DNA of 64,000 nucleotides, from positions 201,966,009 to 202,030,008 of the forward strand of contig NC_133662.1 of assembly GCF_037893015.1 (NCBI RefSeq). The letters run 5' to 3'. The position numbers were made by a program, and so were the translations under genes. The stretch is from Macrotis lagotis. Taxonomy: Eukaryota; Chordata; Mammalia; Peramelemorphia; Peramelidae. Shown here piece by piece: positions 12,715 to 24,190 of this stretch; positions within the stretch are counted from its first letter, which is position 1; each line of letters starts with the position of its first letter. The notes below the pieces were generated by a model that searched no databases, had not been told where the DNA came from, and worked only from the letters and a program-made list of their open reading frames with translations.

Positions 12715-13015
12715 GTACCCATGGCAAAAGATAATGTTCCAAATGAGGTTTGAGCAGGAAAGAATACATTTGTAGTATCACTTTTAATTTTTGGATGCTA
12801 GGTCCCTCTAAATGAAGCCTAAGATTACACTAACTTTTGGGAATGACATGCTACAATATTGACTTTATTGAACTGTCTGCAATTCATCAGAATTCCTAGA
12901 TCTGTTTTCCATGTGAACCATCGTCCAGTTCCATCTGTATTTATGAATTTTTTTAACCCAAATGTAATGTTTTGCATTTATTTCTTTAATTTTTTTCCTT
13001 TCCAAGAGCCCTAAT
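12715..13015 (-). mobile_element. CR1/L3 LINE fragment (minus strand)
   Basis: The segments aagcctaagattacactaac, gaattcctagatctgttttc, and acccaaatgtaatgttttgc are the complement of CR1/L3 reverse-transcriptase C-terminal sequence. CR1/L3 has long been inactive in therian mammals, so this is an old fossil. Confidence 0.7.
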
Positions 13016-13154
13016 CTGTGATGCCTTACTTTGGTCTTGGGGTGATCCTATATTCTCATTGTTTATCCCAGTGAAGCACAAGCTATAGAAGGTCAAGTGA
13101 AGTAAGAAGGTTTCAAGTATCATCCTCATGACAGACTATATCTGCTTTCTGAGG

Positions 13155-13335
13155 ATAAGTCTAGTTAGCCAATAAATATGTATTATTGTGTGAAGTGCTG
13201 GGAAAACAAAGAAAGGCAAAAGACAAAAGTACTTGCCCTGAGGAACTCTCAATCTAATGGGGAGATAATACACAAAAAGAAACTGAAAAGTAGGGATAGG
13301 AGATGGTGTCTGTTATGAGATTGTGATGAAGAGCT
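13155..13335 (-). mobile_element. L2 3' end (minus strand)
   Basis: The plus strand has gtgtgaagtgctgggaaaac, aaagaaaggcaaaagacaaa, then gaggaactctcaatctaatg, the complement of the L2 3' UTR. Sequence to about 13600 is similarly purine-rich and may continue it. Confidence 0.7.
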
Positions 13336-14295
13336 GCAGGTAAGAAATGATGGGAGAATTCCCTAGGTCCCATCCTTAAATGGAGGATCTGGGAGGAGCT
13401 CTCTGATGGCTATCCTCCACCTTCTCCAAATAGAGGAAGGCAAGAGGTTCCCAGGTCAGGGAATATTGATGAGGTATGAGTTTCTGAGATGATACCATCT
13501 TCAGGAAGATGAATGATTGGAGACAAAGATAAAGTGAAAGAGATCAGCTGGGTGGGAAATGAAGTCTAGTAGAATAGACAGACATAGCCAATAGGAAGGT
13601 CACTGATTATTATTTTTTTATGAGAACAAGCCCTAAAGAATATAAATTGGCACTCAGTCCTGTGAGGTCTAATAGTGTAATAGTGTCAGACTGATTAAAG
13701 AACAAAGAGTGTAAGAATAATAGATTTATAACACAATATACAAATTTTCACTTAACTTAGTGTTTCCCTTAATTTGACCAGTGAATATGATAACTTCTGA
13801 AGAAGCCAAAGAGTGTCAAAATAATGTCTTACTATAATTGAAACCAGAAATCACACCTACTGTCTAGATCCTGAGTGTCCAAGCTTTTAGCTCTTCTGGG
13901 TCACAGTGTCCAACAAAAACTTGTCAAGGGCTGCATATAGAATTTCATATTTATTTATGGATTTTAGGGTTGATGTAGCCCATGGTCCATAAGTTAGGCA
14001 CAACTGGTCTAGATGGTTCATAGACTTGTGGAAGTTTAATATGTCTAAAGCAGTTACCATGACAAGGGTAAGAAGACCCAGAAACTGCCACAGCCAACAA
14101 AGACTTAAGCTCCTGACCAACTGAAGAGATATGACTGCAAGAGGCAAAACTGATTTAGAATATACAAATGCAAAATCACATGCAAAAGCATAGTGGTAAA
14201 TTATGAGCAATACTGCCTAGAGGCGGAAAACAGAAGCAATGAAAGGGGATGGTTGGGGTGGTGGGAAACAGTGTATGGAAAGATCAGCATGAGAA
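13336..14295. other. No gene recognised
   Basis: No coding signal. Possibly further decayed L2 at the left edge; nothing I can name to the right. Confidence 0.45.
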
Positions 14296-14405
14296 GCATT
14301 TATTATGTATTTGTTGTGCCCTGGGGCCTTCAGCTAAACTCTAGGGATATAGATACTAAAATGAGACAAACTTTGCCCTCAAGTGGTTTATATCCCAGTC
14401 CCAGG
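14296..14405 (-). mobile_element. L2 3' end fragment (minus strand)
   Basis: The text gcatttattatgtatttgtt, then agggatatagatactaaaat and tttgccctcaagtggttta, matches the complement of the L2 terminus. It directly abuts the CA microsatellite. Confidence 0.6.
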
Positions 14406-14410
14406 AATGA

Positions 14411-14517
<107 letters not shown>

Positions 14518-14529
14518 CACACAGTTGAT

Positions 14530-16202
14530 TTGATATATCTCAGCTCACCTAGGTATGGTGAGTTGATTTATAAGGCAGTCTTTAACATGGTTTTTTCCAG
14601 GAACAATGGTAATGTAGTATTTATTTACTGAGTTTAGAGCAAGAGGTAGACATAGAATTGGATTATGCATGGTGGGGTAGATAGCTATATGTAAAATGAA
14701 GCATGTTCTTTCCTGGTGATCTGAGATTGTTTTGTGTAGTTGTCTAATTGTGCAGACACTCAGTTGTCAGTCAAAGTAGGGTTCAGGAAGGAGTCCCTTT
14801 TTCAGGAACTGGGGACATTTTTCTGGTGGTCTGACCTGGAAGCACTGGTTCAAGACAGGAGAAGCAGAGAATAAGCAACAAGGAAGATGGCAAGATAACT
14901 AGAATGAATGACTAGATGCCAATGTGGAATGTGATCTGAAGTTCAATTAAACCAGATTATACCAAAGGCATTTGAGGATAAAAATATTAGTACAACAAAG
15001 AAATGAAAGATGAAGAAAGTTTTGTCAACATTGCTGTAACCAACTGTTTTCTCCATCACTCACACTGGACTCATCAGATTTTCACTCTGATATTATAGTC
15101 ACCAGTGTGTTATATAAAGGAACAGAGATACCACAAGACCAAGTTTACAATGAAGAGAATCAAAGGATACAGTTTTCACGTTATTGTGAGATATCTGGGG
15201 CCCAATCAGTGATAAATTCAATTAAAAGGGGGAGATTATCTCTGGAAAATCTACCCTGTGATCCCAAGAAGTTTAATGGGGATAGGGAGCAAAAGTCCAT
15301 AGGAAAGGTAACCCAACCCATGGTTCAGTCATCAATTTAAAGGAGTTGGCCAACCCCCTCCTCTTCTTTCCTCACGTCGAACCTCCAGGGATTCTGTTCC
15401 CTCATCCTTCTCCCAAACCACCTACAAGGATGCAGATTGGCATTATTTGAATCTATTGGTTTGAGTGAATCTTAAAAGATGAGCTGGGAAATGCATCTTC
15501 TGGATAGTTTTTCTAGAGACAGGAAGTGAGATTAGAATCTTCAAAACCAATATCACATGGTAGACAGGTGTTAGTGGTGAGATGGATAGTAATAGAGTAT
15601 ATGATAGCTATCCTTAAGAGATGGCTGGCCACAGCATCTTAATATCTGAGAGCAGAATGGGACCCTAGAGGTACTACTCCAAACCAAGAAAGGATCCTTG
15701 AAAGAACCACCATTGTCATGTTTTTGATACTATCCAATTAAATTATTTTCTTGCCAACTAATGTATTCCCTCTGAACATAGGTGATAGGCATTTAATGAC
15801 TCTGACCACCTCTTCCTTTTCTTTCATAGTCTTCTTCCCTGCCCTGCCTTTATCTCTAAAGTGCTTCTCCCTTTCAATGTTGCTTATATTATTTTTATAT
15901 TACATTTTTATATTGTTAGGTGAATTAAAGGATTAGTTTTTATTTTACATGTGTGTCCAAGGTGAGGTAAGTGTTTTGGTCACTGGTCATAGGACTAAGC
16001 AAATCAACTTAGGTGATAAAAGACTAGCATCAGTGGAATCAGTCAGGTAGTTTAAATCATAGTGTACCATGAATAACAACAAAGGACTCTGGTTGGAAGC
16101 ATGCCAAGGGAAGTCTCAAAATTGGACACTCAGTCAGACCGTTTATCCATTTTTAGGCAAGAGACTGAGCAAAGTAATCAGAATGGTCAGATAACTAGGT
16201 AT
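14530..16202. other. No gene recognised
   Basis: An open frame of 77 codons at 15107-15340 has a plausible amino-acid mix but no recognisable domain, and I do not call it a gene. The rest is AT-rich with no assigned repeat. Confidence 0.45.
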
Positions 16203-16300
16203 TTGTTCCCTAGTTACCAGGAGAACAAATGGAAGAAAATCAGGGCTCGGCTTCCTAATGGAAAGGAAGTCAGGGAAATCAGAAAAGTAGTCCAGGGCAG
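16203..16300 (+). repeat. Segment shared with 19316-19390
   Basis: ccctagttaccaggagaaca and ggaaaggaagtcagggaaat occur here and again at 19316-19390, in the same order and orientation. Between the blocks the copies differ in length. This is either an unnamed repeat or a short local duplication. Confidence 0.7.
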
Positions 16301-16389
16301 GTTAGCATTGTGTGACCAAATATATATTTGTGTGCATGTGTGTGCATTTGTTTGTGTGAGATCATTGGACTCCTATTTGTATTCCTAAG

Positions 16390-17170
16390 ATCCAGTTCCA
16401 ACTTGCCAGCTGCTTCTTCAACTGAATATTTCATAGATATTTCAATCTTACATATTCCCTCTTAGACCTACCTCCAAGCTTCTTATTTCCATTGAGGTTG
16501 ACTTCTCTTCTATCTTCCCCGCTCTCACTAATTGAAAATTACTGGTTGTTTCCCTACTGTTTATAAATATGCCCGTGTCTCTCCCATCCTCAAAAAAAAA
16601 TGCTCACATGTTCCATCCATCAAACTTCTTGAAACGTCTTTCTACAATGAATGCCTTCATTTCCTTTCTTCTCACTTACTTTGTAATTTCTACTACCTAG
16701 CTTCTGACTTCATTATTCAACTGAAACTTTATCCAAAGTTACTAATGCTTTCTTTATTTTCACATCTAATGGCCTTTTTTCCAGTCCTTATCATTCTTGA
16801 CTCTTGGAAATTTCCACACCCTTTTCTGAGTTTTTTGTGACACTCGTCTTTCTAGTTCTTTTTCTAACCTATCTGTCCCTTCTCTATTTTCCATCCAGGT
16901 CATTCCAACTAACCATGGATGACCCCAAAATTCTGACCTGAGACCACTTCTCTTATTCCTCTGTACTATTTCACTCGGTGATCTCATCTGAACCAATGGA
17001 TTCAATTATCATTTCTAAGCTAATGATTTTCAAATCTATTTAACACTAGTGTTTCTTCTCATTCTTTACATCTCCAAACTGGTTTTTGGACAACTTGAAC
17101 TAGATGTCCGACAGACATTTTAAACTCAACATTTGCAAAAATGAACTTTTAGTTTTACTATATTTTCTCT
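16390..17170 (+). mobile_element. L2 LINE, reverse-transcriptase region
   Basis: The CT-rich plus strand follows the L2 ORF2 order: cacatctaatggcctttttt, ccagtccttatcattcttga, tttcactcggtgatctcatc, tgtccgacagacattttaaa, then ctcaacatttgcaaaaatga. These correspond to the RT motifs around the SVLILLD, SLGDLI and RHLKLNM stretches of L2. Many stops and frame changes are present. Confidence 0.75.
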
Positions 17171-17379
17171 CCCTAATTATAATATGGCTACTGGAGGCTT
17201 CCACCAAATGGGTCGTCCTGGGCACAATGGTTAGCACATTGACTGGGCAGCAGGTTGTGAATGCAATTCCCTCCCCTAGTCCTACTTTCCAAACACTTTT
17301 TTCATTTTTCAATGTGAGTAAGACAGATTGAACAGGCAAAATGACTTACGAGCCCCCATTTAGATCTAATTACTTTAAT

Positions 17380-17500
17380 TCTCTTCCACCAAACTGACTG
17401 TTCTTTTGAATTTCCCCATTTTCCTCAAAGTTGACACTTTTCTTCTGGTTTCTCAGGTTCTAAACTTCCTTATTATCTTTGATTCTTCATTAAACTCAAA
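17380..17500 (+). mobile_element. L2 LINE, continuation of RT
   Basis: tctcaggttctaaacttcct and tatctttgattcttcattaa match the L2 stretch encoding the QARNLGVILDSS region, downstream of the part at 16390-17170. About 200 bases between them (17170-17380) are not clearly L2 and may be another insertion. Confidence 0.55.
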
Positions 17501-17650
17501 TTAGTACCAAAGTTACCAATGAGCTGTACATTATCAATTTTGATGACCTTTTCTTAAGTTTCATCCATCTTGACCTGTCTGCAAAATTTGACACTGTTGA
17601 TCATTCCTTCCTCCAAGATACATTTTTCTCTGTTACTGAGACAAATGATA
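17501..17650 (+). mobile_element. Second L2 fragment
   Basis: catccatcttgacctgtctg, then aaatttgacactgttgatca, encodes the L2 LDLSAAFDTVDH motif, which lies upstream of the piece at 17380-17500. The order is therefore reset, indicating a second L2 copy or a duplication. Confidence 0.7.
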
Positions 17651-17989
17651 ACAACTGTAAAATAAAAATTTTGTATTTACACACTCAAAGAACTTGGAAA
17701 TGTTGTTTTATAACTTATTTTAAAATCTTAGAAACAAAACATTTTTGTGTGTTTTCAGTTTCATTTGATTAGTTTGAAAAGATAATTGATGGACATCAAG
17801 GAAAAATGAAAACTGATTATCTGAATTTCAGGAAAAACCTTTCTCTAATTGGTAGATTATTTTGAAAAAATGAGCTCCATTATTCAATAAACATAATCAA
17901 TAGTGCACTTCTTCCATCTAGATCTTTATATCTTTGTGGGTTATATTTTTCAGTTTTTCCAACCATTAAAACCAAATATCAAAATAAAC
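17651..17989. other. No gene recognised
   Basis: AT-rich, no coding signal. Confidence 0.45.
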
Positions 17990-18360
17990 TTAGAACCAAA
18001 CCTTTGAAGATCTATATCACAATCCAACATTGATATTGTTTTGTGAAAATGTTTAAATTCTATGTAATCAAAATCATCCATTTTATCTTTTAAGATTCTC
18101 TTTGACTCCTGTTTGCTCATAAGCTCTTCCTCTTTCTGTATATCTGAAAGTTGTGTTTTTCCTTGCTCTTCTAACTTTTTATTTTATGATGTCATCCTTT
18201 TATCTAAGTTATATCCATTTGGAGTTTATCTGGGGGTATATTATGAGATGTTGGTTTCTATCTACTATGTGAGATGCCTTTCTCTATTTTCCAGTTTTTT
18301 TCAGAAGTTTTTGTCAAGTAGTCTTTACTGTAGTAGTTAAGATTTATCAAACATAAAATA
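17990..18360 (-). mobile_element. L1 ORF2 C-terminal region (minus strand)
   Basis: On the plus strand, tgctcataagctcttcctct, ccttgctcttctaacttttt, tatccatttggagtttatct and gagatgttggtttctatcta are the reverse complement of the L1 ORF2 C-terminal coding stretch. The 75-codon plus-strand frame at 18113-18340 is antisense to it. Confidence 0.75.
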
Positions 18361-19235
18361 ATTGTGTTTGCTTCTGTATGTGCTTGTTTGATAGCATGTT
18401 TGTGAAATTTTAAATATGAGACTGGAAGAGATAGCTAATATGTAGAATAATAAAATCATAATCAAATGATAAATGAAGATATTTAAGAGGAAGGGGTAAA
18501 TTGTACTAGGTAAAACCTCCTAGGGATATCAATAAATAATAACTAGCATTTATTTAGAGTTTATGCTAAATGCTTTGCATTCATTAGATAACTATAAATT
18601 TCTACACTTAGGTTAAAAAAGTCAACAACATAAATATAGAGGTAAAGAGATATGATATGGGAAAAGCCCCAGGAATTTGGTTCATTTCAAGCTCAAAATG
18701 GCTTATCAGAGTGATGAGCTGCCCAATAAATTGCTGCATTTTATGCTTTTAATAGACTATTGTGTATTAGTTTCTACAACAAGGATGATCAATGTAATGA
18801 CCAATTCCGGAGGACTGATGATGAAACATGACACCTACCTTCTGACAAAGTAACAATGGACTCAGAGGACACAATGAGCTGTATTCTTTGGAAAATTGCT
18901 GTGGAAAATTACTTGACTATGCATATTGGTATAAGAATTTTGTTTGTCTTTCCTCAACCTCCAATGAAGGGATGTGGAGAGTGGGAAGAAAAAAAATTCT
19001 TAATTGGAAAAAAATTGAATGAAAAATAAAAATGGAATAGAAGTTCAAAATAGCATACACACAAAAGGGCAAAATTTGAACAACTGTGTTAAGGTTGCTG
19101 TATACCAAAAACATAGTAACTTCATGGTTTCATGAGCCATTTTTTTCCTGCTTTGCTTTGTATGTTTGTTGATGACTGTCAAGTCAAAATTTCAGAAAAA
19201 TATTATTTTTTCAAAATGGAATGGCATACTTTTAT
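18361..19235. other. No gene recognised
   Basis: Mostly unassigned. Text at 18535-18610 (ataactagcatttatttaga) resembles the complement of a MIR-type SINE tail. Confidence 0.45.
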
Positions 19236-19318
19236 TTCCTTGCTGTTTCTCAAAACTCTTTTCCCAATATCCCAATTCAAAAGCATAAATTCCATGATTC
19301 TCAACTTTCCTTAAAATC
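19236..19318 (-). mobile_element. BovB LINE fragment, duplicated piece
   Basis: ttccttgctgtttctcaaaa through tccatgattctcaactttcc resembles 19418-19504, about 180 bases downstream, and both match the same part of BovB antisense sequence. This piece is set off from the main BovB copy by the segment shared with 16203-16300. Confidence 0.65.
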
Positions 19319-19390
19319 CCCTAGTTACCAGGAGAACAAAGAGCAGGAATTGGAAAGGAAGTCAGGGAAATCATAAACGTAGTCAGAAGT
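19316..19390 (+). repeat. Segment shared with 16203-16300
   Basis: cccctagttaccaggagaac and ggaaaggaagtcagggaaat recur from 16.2 kb. Here the segment lies between two copies of one BovB stretch, so it may have been inserted or carried by a tandem duplication. Confidence 0.7.
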
Positions 19391-19415
19391 CTTTAAGCAT
19401 TGACAAATTTGATCT

Positions 19416-20520
19416 CCTTGCTGTCTCTCAAAAGACTCAAAAGTCATCTCCAGCATCACAATTTGAAAACATCGATTCTATGATTCTCATCTTTCCTTCT
19501 AATCCAAGCCTCACAGCTTTACATTAATACCAAAAAAAATCCAAACCCCATAACTTTGATTTTATGAATCTTTGTTTGCAAGGTGATGCTTTCTTTTAGA
19601 ATGCTGTCCAGATTTGCCATTTTTCATTCCACAAAGCAAGCATTTTTAAACTCCAAAACTGTAAGTAGTTGAGGGCAGTGATTTTTTTTAAGATTAAATA
19701 TTTTACTTAATTTTCTTTCCAACTACATGCAATGGTAGTTTTCAGCAATCATTTTTTGGCTAGGCTTTGAGATTTATTTACAGTTTTCTCCCTCCCTCTC
19801 TCCCTCCCCTCACCCCTGACAGAAAGCAATCTAATATTAAGCTATTCTTACTAAACATAGATCCATTTTAATCATGTCATGAAAGAGCAATCAAATCCAA
19901 ATGGAAAAAAAAGTAAGAAAGAAAAAAGACATAATACACTAAGACAAAGCTTTGGTCTATAGCTAAACTTTACAGTTCTTTCTCTAGATATGGATGGCAT
20001 TTCTATCACAACTCTTTTAGAGTTTTTGATTATTATATTGCTGAAATGTACAAGACCATCATAGTCGATTATCACTCAAAGTTGCTCTTTGAGCCCATGA
20101 GAATAAAATCTGACATTGCTTCCATTTCTTCTCCCTCTGTTTCCCAAGAAGAAGTGGACCAGTTGCCAAGATGTTAGTAGGGTTTTTTGGGGGGTTTGTT
20201 TGTTTTTTAATGTTAAACTTTAAGCCAACTTTTACACTCTCCCCTTTCATCCTCATTAAGAAGTTTTGTCATTCATCTTCACTTTCTGTCACCAGAGTGG
20301 TATAGCTAGCTTATCTTAGATTGTTGATATTTCTCCCAAAAGCCTTAATTTGAGCTTTTGATTTATGCAGCCTGATACTTTTGCATGATGTACTCTGCAT
20401 ATAAATTCAATAAATAAGGTGAAAACATACAGCCTCTTTTCCCATGCCCAAACCAATCAGTTGTTTCATGTTCATGTAGATAGGTCCAATCTTATATGGA
20501 AAGTTTTTGAAAATCTAAGT
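19416..20520 (-). mobile_element. BovB (RTE clade) LINE fragment, split
   Basis: The plus strand follows the antisense of BovB reverse transcriptase: ctccagcatcacaatttgaa, tcacagctttacattaatac, gtttgcaaggtgatgctttc, then after an interruption aataaaatctgacattgctt, ccagagtggtatagctagct, tgttgatatttctcccaaaa and gcatgatgtactctgcatat. BovB spread between vertebrate lineages by horizontal transfer and is known in marsupials. The copy is decayed and split by an L1 tail at 19686-20087. Confidence 0.8.
19686..20087 (-). mobile_element. L1 3' end inserted in BovB (minus strand)
   Basis: Antisense L1 3' UTR text: cagttctttctctagatatg, gatggcatttctatcacaac, tcatagtcgattatcactca. At the left, an A/T-rich end with many pyrimidines corresponds to the L1 3' terminus. 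BovB text resumes directly on both sides (gcagtgatttt left, gagcccatgagaataaaatc right), so the L1 is younger than the BovB. Confidence 0.8.
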
Positions 20521-21444
20521 GAACAATACATCTAAGAAAGCTTCTACATTTAATTTCATGATCAAATGTATTAGACACTAACCACCATAACTGAAATAAT
20601 TTAATGCTTCCATAATAAAGAATTCTGTTTTCTGGTCTTTGTAAATCATTTTACAATTCCATACCTGTGCTACTTTAGTGACAAAAACAGGAACCGGAAA
20701 CAAATGACTGGGCAAGCTCTTTGTGGTTCAGTGACGCAAGCTCATTTCCAGAAAGTTGTTTACAAATTTTCAGAAAGTTTCTCATGAAGTTTGTCCTTTT
20801 GGATCAAAAATCTTAATGGTTCAAAGAGAAAGTGTGTTTTAGATTAAACCACAACTAAACCTGCTGGCAGAACCAGGCAAAAATGCTAAAGGAAGGGATT
20901 AACCTGTATGGCCCTTTGTGGTAAATGATTTAATGGGATAGCAATTTGCAGCACCTTCTGAAAAATGACTCCCCTCTAACTTGCATGTCTATCACCAGCA
21001 AAAAGAAAGAAAATCTAGTGAATTTGAATATTTACAAATGAATCATTTTGAGACAATGCAAATCACCCAACCTGTCATTACTTTAACCAATCTCTTAGAT
21101 TGTAAACTCCAGAAAAATTCAACTGAATTAGCTGAGAGTTTCCTTATCTGATAGCTCTCAATATTCATGAAATAATCTTATCCTTATGTATATAGATAGG
21201 GTAGGAAGTTAAGGTTTGTGTAGATATAATGTTATTACTACTAATAATAACCAAAAATAGAATAATAGATTAAGGATTTACAGTGTCAGATCTTCTGGAT
21301 AGAAAGAATGATTTAGATGTAGTTGAAACAAAAAGAATAAGATGTTTAAGGGACTAAGGCACTGATTTGTTATAATATTGTTGATAGATGACAGAACACT
21401 TTAAAATTTGCAGAGATCCTGTGAATAAACCAGGCAAAACATCT
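20521..21444. other. No gene recognised
   Basis: AT-rich, unassigned. No coding signal. Confidence 0.45.
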
Positions 21445-21905
21445 TGGGATTTATTGACCTCAAATCACTTCTGACTCTCATTGATTAGTCAATAATGGAT
21501 CCCAAGCCATGCCCCACTTGGTCATTGCTTGGGTCCTGATTGGCTCCAATGAACGTAAATAGCAATGGTCAGAAACCTTAAGAATCTTTACCTCCCTAGG
21601 TTTTTTGGTGTTTTTTTTTTAATTAGATAAAAAAGGTCATCTTTTACCTCATTTCTTACTTTAACCTAAATTACTGAATGGGCATTGCCACAGACACACT
21701 GAGACCAGAGAAGGACCTTAGTTTAAAAGGCTAAGGTCTCCCACTGCCTCTGGGACCATCCCTTGTCCTGGTGTCTTGCCACTGGACTCCAATGACTCTG
21801 GAGGAGAGAGTGAGACTGGTGACTTTGCACAGCCCTCCCTCACTTCCCCCCCAAGTCACTTCCACAGCAAGGCATCATGGTCTTCTTCAAGAATGAGGAA
21901 AACTG
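21445..21905 (+). mobile_element. RTE-tailed SINE, core type X
   Basis: A central core (cctgattggctccaatgaac, taaatagcaatggtcagaaa, cctctgggaccatccc) is followed by an RTE/MAR1-type tail: ccactggactccaatgactc, tggaggagagagtgagactg, gtgactttgcacagccctcc, catggtcttcttcaagaatg. The core recurs at 48670-48932 in the same orientation, there preceded by an antisense copy of the tail. Confidence 0.75.
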
Positions 21906-22085
21906 CCATAATAACAATCCTACAAATTAGGTGCTTTCTGTATCCATTTTTTTACATATAAGAAAACTGCGGTTCTGAGTAGTTAAATGATTTACATATG
22001 AAATGACACCAGCAGTACTAAGTTTAGAAGGTGAGAGCTGAACCCAGGTCATCCCGCTTCAAATCCAAAATCTTTAAAACTGCCT
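21906..22085 (-). mobile_element. MIR-type SINE relic
   Basis: The plus strand reads aaactgcggttctgagtagt, then agagctgaacccaggtcatc and ccgcttcaaatcc, the complement of a MIR element. Strongly diverged. Confidence 0.6.
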
Positions 22086-22099
22086 CTCGTTATTGTTAT

Positions 22100-22335
22100 T
22101 ATTGACTTGTTTCAGTGGTATCTAACAATTTGGGATTTTCTTGACAAAGATATTGGGGTGGTTTTCCATGTTCTTCTCCAACTCATTTTACAGATGAGGA
22201 AACTGAAGCAAACAGAGTTAAGTGACTTTCCCAGGATCACACAACTAGTAAATACCCAAGTCTGGATTTGAACTCAGATCTTCCTGCCTCCAGGTCTGGA
22301 ACTCTATTTACTGAACCACCAAGCTGCTTCTAACT
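22100..22335 (-). mobile_element. MON1-type CORE-SINE (minus strand)
   Basis: The plus strand has tttgggattttcttgacaaa, ctccaactcattttacagat, gaggaaactgaagcaaacag, aagtgactttcccaggatca, then gatttgaactcagatcttcc and the tRNA head complement ending ccaccaagctgctt. The element is essentially full length. Confidence 0.87.
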
Positions 22336-22489
22336 GTATCCCTCCACTGATCATCAATTGATCAAAGGATTTAAATGATGAAGCACTAAAAGCAACCTCT
22401 GTAAACATTGTGTGGTTTCACTTCCCATTCCCAATAGACATGGAGAGGATTTGACATCGCTGATACACCTCTGCCAGTCCTGTGACTGA

Positions 22490-22690
22490 TAGGATCATAG
22501 ATCTGGGACTAGAGGGACTTCCAGAGGTCAGTTTGATGGATTCATCTTAGGGAGGAGTCCTAGGGAGATGAAGTGATCTGCCCAAACTTGGAAAGGTAGC
22601 AGGCATCAGAGAAAGATTTTTGAACAGGAGTCCTTTACTTTAGGGAGAGTGAGTGTTCTTTCTACTGGGTCATGGAGCACATGCTAGTAA
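22490..22690 (-). mobile_element. MIR-type SINE relic
   Basis: ggatcatagatctgggacta, gagggacttccagaggtcag, and gatgaagtgatctgcccaaa match the complement of an older MIR variant. Confidence 0.55.
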
Positions 22691-22834
22691 AGCATTACCT
22701 TGAGGACCAAAAGATCAATTAATTTGACCAGAGTGACACAGCCAGTCCATGTCCATGGCAGGATTTTAATGCAATTTCTTTTGGTTCATGAGACTGAATG
22801 TCTTGCCACTCTCTGCTATACTGCCTCTCTCCTA

Positions 22835-22990
22835 ATTTTAAATTATTATATTAAATTATATTATTATTATATATTATATATAATATATTATTAAATTATA
22901 TATAAATTATATTAAATTATATTAAATAAAATATTAAATTATTACACTATGATAATAACAGTTTTATGTTTTATATCTATATATATAGTG
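22835..22990. repeat. AT-rich minisatellite-like tract
   Basis: Imperfect repeats of ttaaattatatta and tatata across about 155 bases, nearly pure A+T. A nearby TATA run lies at 23106-23130. Confidence 0.85.
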
Positions 22991-23100
22991 TTATATTTTT
23001 TATAATGTGTGTGAAAGTTTGTCTAAACACCACTCTCATTAATTTTATTTTTTCCTATGGGATTTGATTTCACTCTTAAGTCAATTATTTATTAAATGCT

Positions 23101-23132
<32 letters not shown>

Positions 23133-24033
23133 CTAGACATTTTGTGAAATGCTGAATATTAAACAGAACAATAGTGTTATTGCAAATTAGCAGTATAATT
23201 TAAAATTTTAGTTACATTTTAGTCAAATTGATTGTCAAAAGTAATAAAAATAAATATTTACTAAATGTAATATTACTGTACATTACATTTACTCTATGAT
23301 ATTACATAGCACATTTTCTAAAGTGATTAAGCACAACTGGGAGACTGATGAATTTTTATCATGTTCTTGCACATTCTAATCCCCAGACTTCAGTAATGAG
23401 CAATAACAAGTCTTTACAACATTTATGTAAATATCTAGAAGCTTGCAGTAAATGAAGTAGTAGATTAGCTCTCATGAAGAAATGAAGGGGACAAATAATA
23501 TAATCTTTTTGTATAGAGAGCAATTTAATTGCTTTCCCTCCCTTTTTTTGATCGAAGCATCTTGTCCATATATTAAATGTTGTGTTTATTACTTTTAGAT
23601 CTTTATTTGATTCATTGCCCTAGAACACAGATTTACTGGTAAAAAGAACCACAAAACTGAAGCAGAGGGCTATGGAATTGCTATATGAAAAAGGTCAGGA
23701 CTTGCTTTAATGTTAGAATCTAACATTTTTCATTTGGATTTGCTATATCTAGAGTTTGGGAACTATATTTAATAACAAGAAAGCAAAGATTACCTTTAGG
23801 TTAAGGATCATTTTATTTTTATAGTCTGTTCCTGACAAAATATTCCTTGAATATTTAATTATTTTATTAATAATGCATTTTTCATCTGATTTTTTTACAA
23901 ACTCAGTCTCTGAGTTTGATATATTAGCCTTTTGGTATCCATGTATGTTTAATATGAGTAGTACATTCTTGCTTCTATCTAACAGTATTAATCGTGATTG
24001 TTTAATGATGGCATGGAGATAGAAAACTGCTAG
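22991..24033. other. No gene recognised
   Basis: AT-rich, with a TA run at 23106-23130. No repeat family assigned and no coding signal. Confidence 0.45.
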
Positions 24034-24190
24034 ATGGATGGATGGATGGATGATTTCCCAAGTATTTACTATAATGTCTGACTCTGTGCTGCTGAGTACT
24101 GAGATTAGAAAAACTAGAAAAGAGTTTTTGATCTCAAGGAGCTTCCATTCTAATCAGAGAAGACAACACAAAAAAGGAAGAAGAACCTCC
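24034..24190 (-). mobile_element. L2 3' end with GATG tail (minus strand)
   Basis: A short (ATGG/GATG)n run at about 24034-24052 precedes aagtatttactataatgtct, gctgctgagtactgagatta, and ctcaaggagcttccattcta, the complement of the L2 3' UTR. L2 ends in tetranucleotide repeats, so the tract probably derives from the element's own end. Confidence 0.65.

Noticed and set aside
15107-15340. 77-codon frame with ordinary amino-acid mix
   Set aside because: No recognisable motif, no splice or promoter context, and no neighbours to support it.
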